From Bacteroidales bacterium UBA1715 (GTDB lineage: Bacteria > Bacteroidota > Bacteroidia > Bacteroidales > UBA1715): 64,000 nt of DNA. The DNA lies in assembly GCA_002317135.1 (NCBI GenBank), contig DCIX01000021.1:62001-126000 (forward strand), given 5' to 3'. The position numbers were made by a program, and so were the translations under genes. The notes beneath the pieces were generated by a model. It did no database searches, was not told the DNA's origin, and saw nothing but the letters and a program-made list of their open reading frames with translations. Positions 16,365-24,612 of the stretch are shown here, in pieces (the first letter of the stretch is position 1; every line of letters starts with the position of its first letter).

Positions 16365-17561
16365 ATGGAACAAATTTCAAAAAGACTTGCTTCTCTTGCA
16401 GCTTCGCAAACATTGGCGATGTCGCAAAAGAGTAGCGAATTAAAAGCTGCTGGAAAAGATGTTATTAACTTGAGTGTTGGGGAACCAGATTTCTTTGCTC
16501 CTGATTATGTAAAAGATGCTGCAAAGAAAGCTATCGATGACAATTTTTCATTTTATTCTCCTGTAGGTGGATATAAGGATCTTTTGGAAGCAATTTGTGC
16601 TAAATTTAAAAATGAAAACAACTTGACATATACTCCAAGTCAAATAGTTGTTTCTGCTGGTGCAAAACATGCTCTTTCAAATGTTTTCCTAAGTCTTTTA
16701 AATCCAGGTGATGAAGTCTTGATTCCAACTCCATATTGGGTTAGTTATCCAGAAATGGTAAAATTGGCTGATGCTAAACCTATTTTTATTCCTACAAATA
16801 TTGAAGCTGGTTTTAAAGTAACTGCAGAACAAGTAGAGAAGATGATTACATCTAAAACAAAAATGTTTGTTTTGTGTTCTCCTTCAAATCCAAGTGGTGC
16901 GGTTTATACAAAGAAAGAATTGGAAGACTTGGCAAGTGTATTTGCTAAGAATCCACAAATCTTTGTCGTTGCAGATGAAATTTACGAACATATTAATTAT
17001 GTAGGTGAACATAATTCAATAGCTCAATTCCCAAAAATCAAAGATCAAGTCATTATTATTAATGGTGTGTCGAAAGCATACGCAATGACAGGTTGGAGAA
17101 TTGGTTACATTGCTGCTCCAGAATGGATTGCAAAAGCATGTATCAAACTACAAGGACAAGTAACTTCTGGTGTTTGCTCTGTTGCTCAAAAGGCTGCAAC
17201 TGCTGCATTGAATGGTGGTTTGGATTATCCAAAACAAATGACAGCAGCATACAAACGTCGTCGTGATATGTTTACTGCAGAACTTTCTAAAATAGAAGGA
17301 ATGAATGTTTCTGTTCCTGATGGTGCGTTCTACGTTTTTGCAGAAATTTCTCACTTCTTAGGTATGACTGCTCCAGATGGTACAGTTATTAAGAAATCTG
17401 GTGACTTGGCTATGTACTTGTTGACAGAAGGTCTTGTTGCTGCCGTTTCTGGTGAAGGTTTCGGTAATCCAGAATGTATCCGTTTCTCTTTTGCAACATC
17501 AGACGAATTGTTGAAAGCTGCTGCAGAAAGAATCGCAAAAGCATTGGCTAACTTGAAATAA
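16365..17561 (+). CDS. aspC: Aspartate aminotransferase-like class I aminotransferase
   Basis: A 398-residue cytoplasmic PLP enzyme of the thermophilic-type (Ib) aspartate aminotransferase group. It shows LSVGEPDF near the N-terminus, SPSNPSGAVYTK, VADEIYEH with the pyridoxal-nitrogen Asp, and the Schiff-base Lys in NGVSKAYAMTGWRIGY, with the carboxylate-binding Arg near IRFSF. It would interconvert aspartate and oxaloacetate, possibly with prephenate activity as in some group Ib enzymes. Codon use is biased toward frequent codons, suggesting high expression. It is a single-gene unit with its own promoter and terminator. Confidence 0.9.
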   Translation: MEQISKRLASLAASQTLAMSQKSSELKAAGKDVINLSVGEPDFFAPDYVKDAAKKAIDDNFSFYSPVGGYKDLLEAICAKFKNENNLTYTPSQIVVSAGAKHALSNVFLSLLNPGDEVLIPTPYWVSYPEMVKLADAKPIFIPTNIEAGFKVTAEQVEKMITSKTKMFVLCSPSNPSGAVYTKKELEDLASVFAKNPQIFVVADEIYEHINYVGEHNSIAQFPKIKDQVIIINGVSKAYAMTGWRIGYIAAPEWIAKACIKLQGQVTSGVCSVAQKAATAALNGGLDYPKQMTAAYKRRRDMFTAELSKIEGMNVSVPDGAFYVFAEISHFLGMTAPDGTVIKKSGDLAMYLLTEGLVAAVSGEGFGNPECIRFSFATSDELLKAAAERIAKALANLK

Positions 17562-17581
17562 TAGGTTAAAACTATTTTGTG

Positions 17582-17616
17582 AGGTGTCTAAAAGTTTCTA
17601 TTTTTAGACACCTTTT
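17582..17616 (+). terminator. Strong hairpin terminator abutting the asnB start
   Basis: AGGTGTCTAAAA pairs with TTTTTAGACACCT, followed by TTTTTT. The T-run ends about 6 bases before the asnB ATG at 17622, so the same hairpin forms the immediate upstream region of asnB. Confidence 0.85.
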
Positions 17617-17621
17617 TTATT

Positions 17622-19493
17622 ATGTGTGGAATAAGTGGCATATTTTCTTTTTCTGATTCGGCAAAACAATATCAGGGTTTTGTTGAAAAATCTATTGTTA
17701 CCTTACGAAAAAGAGGACCAGAATTTCAATCTGTTGTGTGTTCTGGCAAGGCTGTTTTAGGACACGCTCGTTTGGCTATTTTGGATGTTTCTCCTGCTGG
17801 AAACCAACCATTTACAGATAAAACAGGTCGTTATACTATAGTGTATAATGGTGAGTTTTTTAATTACCGTGATTATTACTCGGAATTGCAAGCCGATGGC
17901 ATAACTTGTTCGTCAACGACAGATACAGAGGTTTTGTTGTACTTGTATTCAAAGTATGGAAAAGAGTGTGTTCACAAGATAAATGGTTTCTTTGCGTTTG
18001 CCATTTATGATTCACAAGAAAAATCCTTGTTCGTCGCTCGCGACAGGATGGGAGTAAAGCCATTATATTATATTCATACTGATTCGTATTTTGGATTTTC
18101 TTCTGAATTAAAAGGCGTATTGGAATTTCCTTTTGAACGAAAACTGAACAAGAATGCATTATTTGCATATTTGCAATTGATGTATGTTCCAGCACCAATG
18201 TCTATGGTTGAAGGTGTTTTGAAATTGGAACCAGGATGTTCTTTGTTTGTTACACCAAATGGAGTAGAGGAAAGTCGTTATTTCTCAATAACAAGAACCG
18301 ATGCTGATTGTTCGTATTCGTATGAGGAAGCTAAAAAACTGTTGGTGGATAAACTGACAGAATCTGTTCAAAAACGAATGATTTCTGACGTCCCGCTCGG
18401 AACATTCTTAAGTGGTGGTATTGATTCATCTGTGATTAGTACGATTGCAAGTCGGTATGTCGATAATTTACAAACATTTTCTATTGGATTTAAGGACAAT
18501 CCATATATTGATGAAACAAAATATGCCCGCTTGGTGGCAAAAAATATTCATTCGCAACATACAGAAATTCAGATAGATACTAAAACCCTTGAAGACTCTG
18601 TATATGATATTTTAGAGTCTATAGATGAACCGTTTGCCGATTCGTCTGCCATTGCGGTACATGTGCTTTGTAATAAGGTAAAACCACATGTAACGGTTGC
18701 TTTATCTGGTGATGGTGCAGATGAATTGTTTGCTGGATATCACAAACATTTGGCACAGTATCGTCAAATGAATCACTCTATGCTAAATTGTTTAGCTTCA
18801 AAATCTTATCCATTATTAAAACATTTGCCACAATCGCGTTCCAACGCTGTTTTCAATCTATTTAGAAAATTAGCAAAATATGCGGAAGTGGCGGGAATGT
18901 CTACGGCGGAAATGTATTTTACATTGTGCTGTTTTGTTTCTAAAGAGCAGGCTTTGGCGGAATTACAAGATAAAAATGTTGATTGTATGTCATCGCTTTC
19001 ACGCTATTTGGATTTTCCCGATACATCTGATATAAACGATATTCTTATTGCTGATCAGAATTTAGTGTTGGCAAACGATATGTTGACGAAAGTTGATAGA
19101 ATGTCTATGGAAAATAGTCTTGAAGTTCGTACACCATTTTTGGATTATACTTTTGTGAATTTTGTTAATTCGTTACCTGTTGAGTATAAAATCAATGGTA
19201 GTATGAAAAAACGAATTTTGCAAGATGCATTCCGTAATGATTTGCCGGCAGAATTGTATAACCGTTCTAAAAAAGGATTCGAAGTTCCTTTACAAATGTG
19301 GTGTAAGACAGCGTTTGTAGATTTAGAATCTCAATTATTGTCTTCTGACTTTTTGAAAAAACAAGGTTTGTTTGATAATTGTGCGATTGATAATATTTTG
19401 GGTTTATCAAAAGGCTATTCGCAAGCAGGTGCGCCTATGCAAGTATGGGCATTATTAGTTTTCCAAAGTTGGTGGAAACGCTATTTTTCTTGA
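17622..19493 (+). CDS. asnB: Asparagine synthase (glutamine-hydrolysing)
   Basis: A 623-residue enzyme that makes asparagine from aspartate, glutamine and ATP. The start is fixed because MCGISGIF puts the catalytic Cys at position 2 of the class II glutaminase domain. The synthetase half has the pyrophosphatase loop FLSGGIDSS and later SGDGADELFAGYHKH, and the DRMSMENSLEVRTPFLD block typical of AsnB. A version of this family also acts on glycoconjugates, and the neighbouring glycosyltransferase would suit that, so the substrate is not certain. No promoter box is visible between the terminator and the ATG. The 3' end overlaps the convergent glycosyltransferase gene by 13 bases. Confidence 0.93.
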   Translation: MCGISGIFSFSDSAKQYQGFVEKSIVTLRKRGPEFQSVVCSGKAVLGHARLAILDVSPAGNQPFTDKTGRYTIVYNGEFFNYRDYYSELQADGITCSSTTDTEVLLYLYSKYGKECVHKINGFFAFAIYDSQEKSLFVARDRMGVKPLYYIHTDSYFGFSSELKGVLEFPFERKLNKNALFAYLQLMYVPAPMSMVEGVLKLEPGCSLFVTPNGVEESRYFSITRTDADCSYSYEEAKKLLVDKLTESVQKRMISDVPLGTFLSGGIDSSVISTIASRYVDNLQTFSIGFKDNPYIDETKYARLVAKNIHSQHTEIQIDTKTLEDSVYDILESIDEPFADSSAIAVHVLCNKVKPHVTVALSGDGADELFAGYHKHLAQYRQMNHSMLNCLASKSYPLLKHLPQSRSNAVFNLFRKLAKYAEVAGMSTAEMYFTLCCFVSKEQALAELQDKNVDCMSSLSRYLDFPDTSDINDILIADQNLVLANDMLTKVDRMSMENSLEVRTPFLDYTFVNFVNSLPVEYKINGSMKKRILQDAFRNDLPAELYNRSKKGFEVPLQMWCKTAFVDLESQLLSSDFLKKQGLFDNCAIDNILGLSKGYSQAGAPMQVWALLVFQSWWKRYFS

Positions 19494-20377
19494 TGAAGTA
19501 ATTTATATAAATAGCAGATTTTGAATAAATTAAATTTAAATATAGAAGGCGACTTCTGTAGCTTGTGTAGTAATTTATTCTCAAATAATTTATACCATAT
19601 TGCAATTACTTTGGTGCAATGGAATGTTTTCAGTTTATTATATAAATTTAGTAATCGAATCTCATTTTTAAATGACTCAGGAAGTCTATTTTGTAACAAA
19701 ATTACGTTTGCAATAGACTCTTTTGTTTTGTCAATAAAGATACTATTTGAATCTAATCCTAAGTGAACTAAAGGGTTGTCGATATGTTTGATTGCGATTT
19801 TCTTTTGGGATAATTGAAAACCAAAAAGCGAATCCTCGTGTCCGTATTTAGACAATGATTCATCAAATTCTATAGACAGAAATAAATCTTTAGAAATAAG
19901 AAAATTGAATGCACTAAACGATTTGTTGGGAGATAGTTCTCTTTGTTGGGCAGATTTCATTTCGTATTTTCTACCGTATTCCCATCGTAATAGATGATTT
20001 GTGTCTGGTTTTTGTGTGCTGTATGCGGTACCTCCACAAACAACAGTGTTAGCTCCGTCACAATGTTGTAAGTAATTAGTAATGAAATCTTTGTTAGTTA
20101 TTTCTGCATCGCAGTCAATAAAGAGTAGATATGGATATTGTGCTTTTCTTCCTAATTGATTTCTAATTTTTGATCTACCTATGTTTTGTTCTAATTCTTC
20201 GTACAAGACATGTGGTAGTGATTGTATTGCTTTATTTTCTTTTTTAATAGTAATTTCAGAGTTGTCGTCAAGTACGAATATCTCGTATTCCGATGTTGCT
20301 TGTGAACATTGGTTTTGTAGTTCCGTAACTAACGAAACAATGGAGTGATTATATGTAGGAATCAATATGGAAATCAT
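19481..20377 (-). CDS. Family 2 glycosyltransferase
   Basis: A 298-residue GT-A fold enzyme. It begins ISILIPTYNH, contains IFVLDDNS, the metal-binding region LLFIDCDAE, and KYGHEDSLFGFQL, the E-D motif seen in GT2 polymerase-type proteins. It would transfer sugar from a nucleotide sugar to a lipid- or polysaccharide-linked acceptor on the cytoplasmic side. No membrane segment is clear. It is convergent with asnB (13-base overlap) and divergent from the giant PKD gene. The ends rule out an operon with either. Confidence 0.88.
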   Translation of the reverse strand: MISILIPTYNHSIVSLVTELQNQCSQATSEYEIFVLDDNSEITIKKENKAIQSLPHVLYEELEQNIGRSKIRNQLGRKAQYPYLLFIDCDAEITNKDFITNYLQHCDGANTVVCGGTAYSTQKPDTNHLLRWEYGRKYEMKSAQQRELSPNKSFSAFNFLISKDLFLSIEFDESLSKYGHEDSLFGFQLSQKKIAIKHIDNPLVHLGLDSNSIFIDKTKESIANVILLQNRLPESFKNEIRLLNLYNKLKTFHCTKVIAIWYKLFENKLLHKLQKSPSIFKFNLFKICYLYKLLHQEK

Positions 20378-20390
20378 ATCAAATAATACG

Positions 20391-20410
20391 AATTATAGAA
20401 AACTATAATT
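20391..20410. promoter_or_regulatory. Perfect palindrome in the divergent promoter region
   Basis: AATTATAG at 20391-20398 pairs with CTATAATT at 20403-20410 around AAAA, 13 bases upstream of the glycosyltransferase start. It sits between two divergent genes and could be an operator, or simply AT-rich chance symmetry. Confidence 0.35.
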
Positions 20411-20488
20411 TGTTAATAACTATCATATTAAAACTCTGTAAAATTTGTAGTTTTTTTCTACTTTTCCAAACAAAAATAAGAAAGAATA

Positions 20489-23400
20489 ATGACACTTTTG
20501 AATACAAATAAAGGTCTCCGCAAGCCTTTACTAATGCTATGTCTTGGTTTTTTTTCATTTTCAGCTTATTCACAAACAGCACAATTTTCTTTGTCAAAAA
20601 CGAAGGGATGTGGGAATACTGAAATCGAAATTGTTGATAAATCAACAGGCTCACCTGCTGTGTGGGAATGGGATTTTGGTAATGGAGTTGTTAAAAAAGA
20701 AACAACTTCAAAGTCGTATAAGTTTGTGTATCCAGCAGGAACGCATACGATTACGTTGAAGGTTTCGAAAGACGGAAATACCTCGGAATATAGTCAAACA
20801 ATGACTATTTATCCAAATCCTCATCCTGATTTTGATGTTGAATCATTTTCTGGATGTATAAATACAGAGGCGGTATTTACAAATAAGACTCAATCTGATG
20901 CGGAAATAGTTTCTTATTTGTGGGGATTTGGTGACGGAGGAAGTTCTACATTGGCTAATCCAAAACATACCTATATTGGGGAAGGTTCTTTTAAAGTCGG
21001 TTTACATGTAGTTGATAAAAACGGTTGCGATAGTGTTATGACAAAGGAGAGTGCGATATTGGTTACAAAACCATTGGTTGTATCTTTTGACGCATCGGAA
21101 ACAGAGTCTTGTGCAGCACCATTGACAAGTAAATTTACATCGTCAATCTCGAATGGTTCGGCTGTTGAATATGCTTGGGATTTTGGAGATGCTAGTTCTA
21201 CAGATGAAGAAAATCCTACTCATACATTTGCAAACGATGGTTCATATACGGTTTCATTAACAGCAAAGACTAATTCTGGTTGTCCTACGACAAAAGTTGC
21301 AACAGGATTAATACAAGTTAATACATTTGCTGCAACAATTGCAATGCCGACAGATGCTTGTGTCGGTCAGGAAGTTAGCGTTGCAGGAACTGCAACTTCT
21401 GCAGTAGATACATGGAGTTGGGATTTTGGAAATGGGGATAAAGCATCGGTAGCAAAAACTACAATTCAATATTCTACAGCAGGTACTTATACGGTGAATT
21501 TATCTGTAAAAAGTACAATCGGATGTAGTGCACAAGTTGAACAACAAGTTGTTGTGCATGAGGCTCCTGTGATTGATTTCTCTGCTGATAAAACTCATGG
21601 ATGTGAGGGAGATAAACTAACTGTTGCTTTTACTGCAAATCAAACCGATATGCAAGAATGGTCATGGGATTTTGGCGATGGTTCTCCGGTAAATGTGTCA
21701 CCTTCAGCTACAAATTACCATATTTATGATGGAACTGGTACTTATTCAGTATCGTTGGAGACAGTCGATAAATTTGGTTGTAAATCTCAAAAAGTAAAGA
21801 GTAATTACGTTGCGATAGGAAATCCTGAAGCATCTGTTTTTGTAGCATCAAATGATGAAGATAAATTCTGTGTAGGTTCGGAGGCAACGATTGCAAATAC
21901 AAGTTCTTCATTTAGTGGATTGCAAAATACTGTATGGAATGTACTGTCAGCAACTGTAGATTTTACAATTGTACAACAAACAGATGGACAAATAGTTATT
22001 ACTTCTACCAATAGTGGCGAAGTTGTTGTTAATCTAACTGTTACGGATAACGAAGGATGCTCTTCTTCGGTTGAAGATACAGTGAAATTTGGTGAAAAAT
22101 TGCCAACACCAACAATTACGGCACCTCTTGAAATTTGCTATAAAGACATGGCAGATTTAGATGGCTCTGAAACAGGAAAAACAAATTCTGCATGGACATG
22201 GGAATTTGGTGATGGAACAGATTCAACATTTACAACAGCAGGTATTTCTTATAAATATCAAAAGCCTGGTGATTATACAATGAAATTGTTTGTTAAACAT
22301 TATGAATGTCCGTCAGATGTGGTTACAAAAGACATCTCTATAAAACCTCCAAAGGCAGATTTTGTGTTCTCTCCAGAGGCACTATGTGTATTCCCAGGAG
22401 AAATTACATTTGATGCATCGTCATCAGAAGGTGTTTTGGAATACGAATGGAAGTTTGGAGATGGAGCAACATCAACAGAAATGAATCCTACGCATACTTA
22501 TATAAAGGCAAACTCATATACGGTAACTTTAATTACAAAAAATGGATCTTGTACCGATGAAAAGACCATGTCTTTGAATACTTCTGGTATGAAAATGGGA
22601 TTTATGCAGGATACGACTTTTGTTTGTCAAGAAAATGAAATTACATTCACCGATACTAGCGAGGTAAAGGCCAGTTTTCCAGCACAATATATCTGGAATT
22701 TTGGTGATGGTGTTATTGATACTGTTACAACAGCGAGTGTTTCTCATGCATACCAAGCAAAAGGTTCCTATACAGTTTCTTTGAAAATTATTACAAACCT
22801 TGGCTGTGAAGATTCTATTACTGGACCAGAAACATATACGGTTTATTCATTGCCACAAGTGAAAGCAATTTCTGCAAATGTGACTGAAGGTTGTGCTCCA
22901 TTGTCGGTAAACTTGAAAAATACTATAGCTGCCGAGTATTCGATTGCTGGTTATTTATGGAATTTTGGTGATGGCTTGACATCTGATGAAAATCAACCAA
23001 CGCACATATTTGAACAACCAAAACAATATGATGTGCAACTTACAGTTACAGACGAACATAATTGTTCATCTACACTAAAACAAGAAAAATATATTACAGC
23101 AACATTCCCAACACCAAACTTTACGATGCCTACTGTTGTTTGTTGGTATGATTCTGTTGCCGTTGTAAATACTTCGGTAGGTGAAGAATTATCGTATGTA
23201 TGGGAGTGGGGTGATAAGAAAAATTCTACTGAAGTTTCTCCTAAACATAAATATATTGTAGAGACAGATACTATATTCAATATTACATTGCATGCAACCG
23301 ATAAAAATTCATGTACTAATTCTATTACAAAGGCATTACAAGTTGCTAAACCAATCGCTGAATTTACTACTCCGGAAACCATATATCAATGTCCTCCAGC

Positions 23401-24604
23401 AGAAGTATCGTTCACAAATAAATCAAAGGGAAGCAAGTTGACTTATTCTTGGAATTTTGGTGAACCAATAGCAACTCCTATCATTTTGCAGGATGCATTT
23501 TGGCAATATTATTCTGCAGGTAAGTATGATGTAACATTACAAGTAATAGATGAATGGGGCTGTAAGGATACAATGCAAAAAGCGAACTATATTACAGTGA
23601 ATGGCCCAAAGGGAACATTAACAATTAGTTCCGATAAAGGTTGTACTTATGATAAGATTGTTTTCACTGCAGAGAATACCGAAGGTGTTGCTCAATATTC
23701 ATGGATTTATGGTGATGGAGAGTTTGCGACGAATGGAAATTCTTCGTCTATATATTCGTATTCGCAGGGCGGTTTGTATATGCCTTCTGTAACTTTGATT
23801 GACGATAATGGTTGTGAAGTTTCTTTGCTTGGTAATGCTTTAACTGTATATAGTGTAGAACCTGGATTTAGTGGTAATTTATTATCATGTATGGTTCAAA
23901 ATATGGAATTGAAAGACTTGTCTGTTGCATATCCGTCAGCTATTGAATCATGGAAATGGGTATTTACAAAAGATGGTGTTTCAGACACTGTTGTTGCTCA
24001 AAATGTAGATAGAGAATTTGCCTATGGTGTGTACGATGTCTCTTTAATTACAGAAGTAAAAGGTTGTATTTATAGAAAGGATTCTCTTCAAAGTTTGAAG
24101 ATTTACCAAACTCCAGAGGTTGATTTTTCAATGAGTAGTAATCCTGCTGAAATGCTTGAAGCTGTAGAATTCACAAATCTTTCGGATACAACAGAAATAA
24201 CAGAACCAATTTTTTGGAAATGGAATATTGGTTCGTATTCAACTAAAGAATCTAATGTGTCTCATTATTTCTCGGAAGATGGTGACTTAGAAGTTTCTTT
24301 ACTTTGTTACACACATGAAGAATGTGTTGATACGGCAACGCAAACAATTACAGTAAATAGAAATATCCGTATTCCGAATGTATTTACACCAAATGGTGAT
24401 GGTATAAACGACATCTTTATGGAAGGTTATCCTGATGTTGCCTTAGTTATCATAAACCGTTGGGGACAGGAATTGTACCGTGGCCTTGGTGGTTGGGATG
24501 GTACATGTAACGGACAGGAAATGTCTGCCGGAACATATTTTTATATGATAACATTGCCAAATGGTGAAAAATTAGAAGGACCTTTAATGTTGATTAGAAA
24601 CTAA
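20489..24604 (+). CDS. Giant PKD-repeat surface protein with T9SS type B sorting domain
   Basis: A 1371-residue secreted protein. A signal peptide ends near AYSQ (residue 29). About a dozen tandem PKD domains follow, each with a W-x-F/W-G-D/N-G core such as WDFGNG, WGFGDG, WEFGDG and WNFGDG, plus paired Cys in many units. The last about 80 residues form a gliding motility-associated type B domain: IPNVFTPNGDGINDIF, IINRWGQELYRG, GTYFYMITLPNGEKLEG. This marks export through the type IX secretion system and display on the cell surface. PKD domains often mediate adhesion or carbohydrate binding. It heads a three-gene module with the PorE-like and PorP/SprF genes, 8 bases apart from the next gene. 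Confidence 0.93.
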   Translation: MTLLNTNKGLRKPLLMLCLGFFSFSAYSQTAQFSLSKTKGCGNTEIEIVDKSTGSPAVWEWDFGNGVVKKETTSKSYKFVYPAGTHTITLKVSKDGNTSEYSQTMTIYPNPHPDFDVESFSGCINTEAVFTNKTQSDAEIVSYLWGFGDGGSSTLANPKHTYIGEGSFKVGLHVVDKNGCDSVMTKESAILVTKPLVVSFDASETESCAAPLTSKFTSSISNGSAVEYAWDFGDASSTDEENPTHTFANDGSYTVSLTAKTNSGCPTTKVATGLIQVNTFAATIAMPTDACVGQEVSVAGTATSAVDTWSWDFGNGDKASVAKTTIQYSTAGTYTVNLSVKSTIGCSAQVEQQVVVHEAPVIDFSADKTHGCEGDKLTVAFTANQTDMQEWSWDFGDGSPVNVSPSATNYHIYDGTGTYSVSLETVDKFGCKSQKVKSNYVAIGNPEASVFVASNDEDKFCVGSEATIANTSSSFSGLQNTVWNVLSATVDFTIVQQTDGQIVITSTNSGEVVVNLTVTDNEGCSSSVEDTVKFGEKLPTPTITAPLEICYKDMADLDGSETGKTNSAWTWEFGDGTDSTFTTAGISYKYQKPGDYTMKLFVKHYECPSDVVTKDISIKPPKADFVFSPEALCVFPGEITFDASSSEGVLEYEWKFGDGATSTEMNPTHTYIKANSYTVTLITKNGSCTDEKTMSLNTSGMKMGFMQDTTFVCQENEITFTDTSEVKASFPAQYIWNFGDGVIDTVTTASVSHAYQAKGSYTVSLKIITNLGCEDSITGPETYTVYSLPQVKAISANVTEGCAPLSVNLKNTIAAEYSIAGYLWNFGDGLTSDENQPTHIFEQPKQYDVQLTVTDEHNCSSTLKQEKYITATFPTPNFTMPTVVCWYDSVAVVNTSVGEELSYVWEWGDKKNSTEVSPKHKYIVETDTIFNITLHATDKNSCTNSITKALQVAKPIAEFTTPETIYQCPPAEVSFTNKSKGSKLTYSWNFGEPIATPIILQDAFWQYYSAGKYDVTLQVIDEWGCKDTMQKANYITVNGPKGTLTISSDKGCTYDKIVFTAENTEGVAQYSWIYGDGEFATNGNSSSIYSYSQGGLYMPSVTLIDDNGCEVSLLGNALTVYSVEPGFSGNLLSCMVQNMELKDLSVAYPSAIESWKWVFTKDGVSDTVVAQNVDREFAYGVYDVSLITEVKGCIYRKDSLQSLKIYQTPEVDFSMSSNPAEMLEAVEFTNLSDTTEITEPIFWKWNIGSYSTKESNVSHYFSEDGDLEVSLLCYTHEECVDTATQTITVNRNIRIPNVFTPNGDGINDIFMEGYPDVALVIINRWGQELYRGLGGWDGTCNGQEMSAGTYFYMITLPNGEKLEGPLMLIRN

Positions 24605-24612
24605 TTCACACG

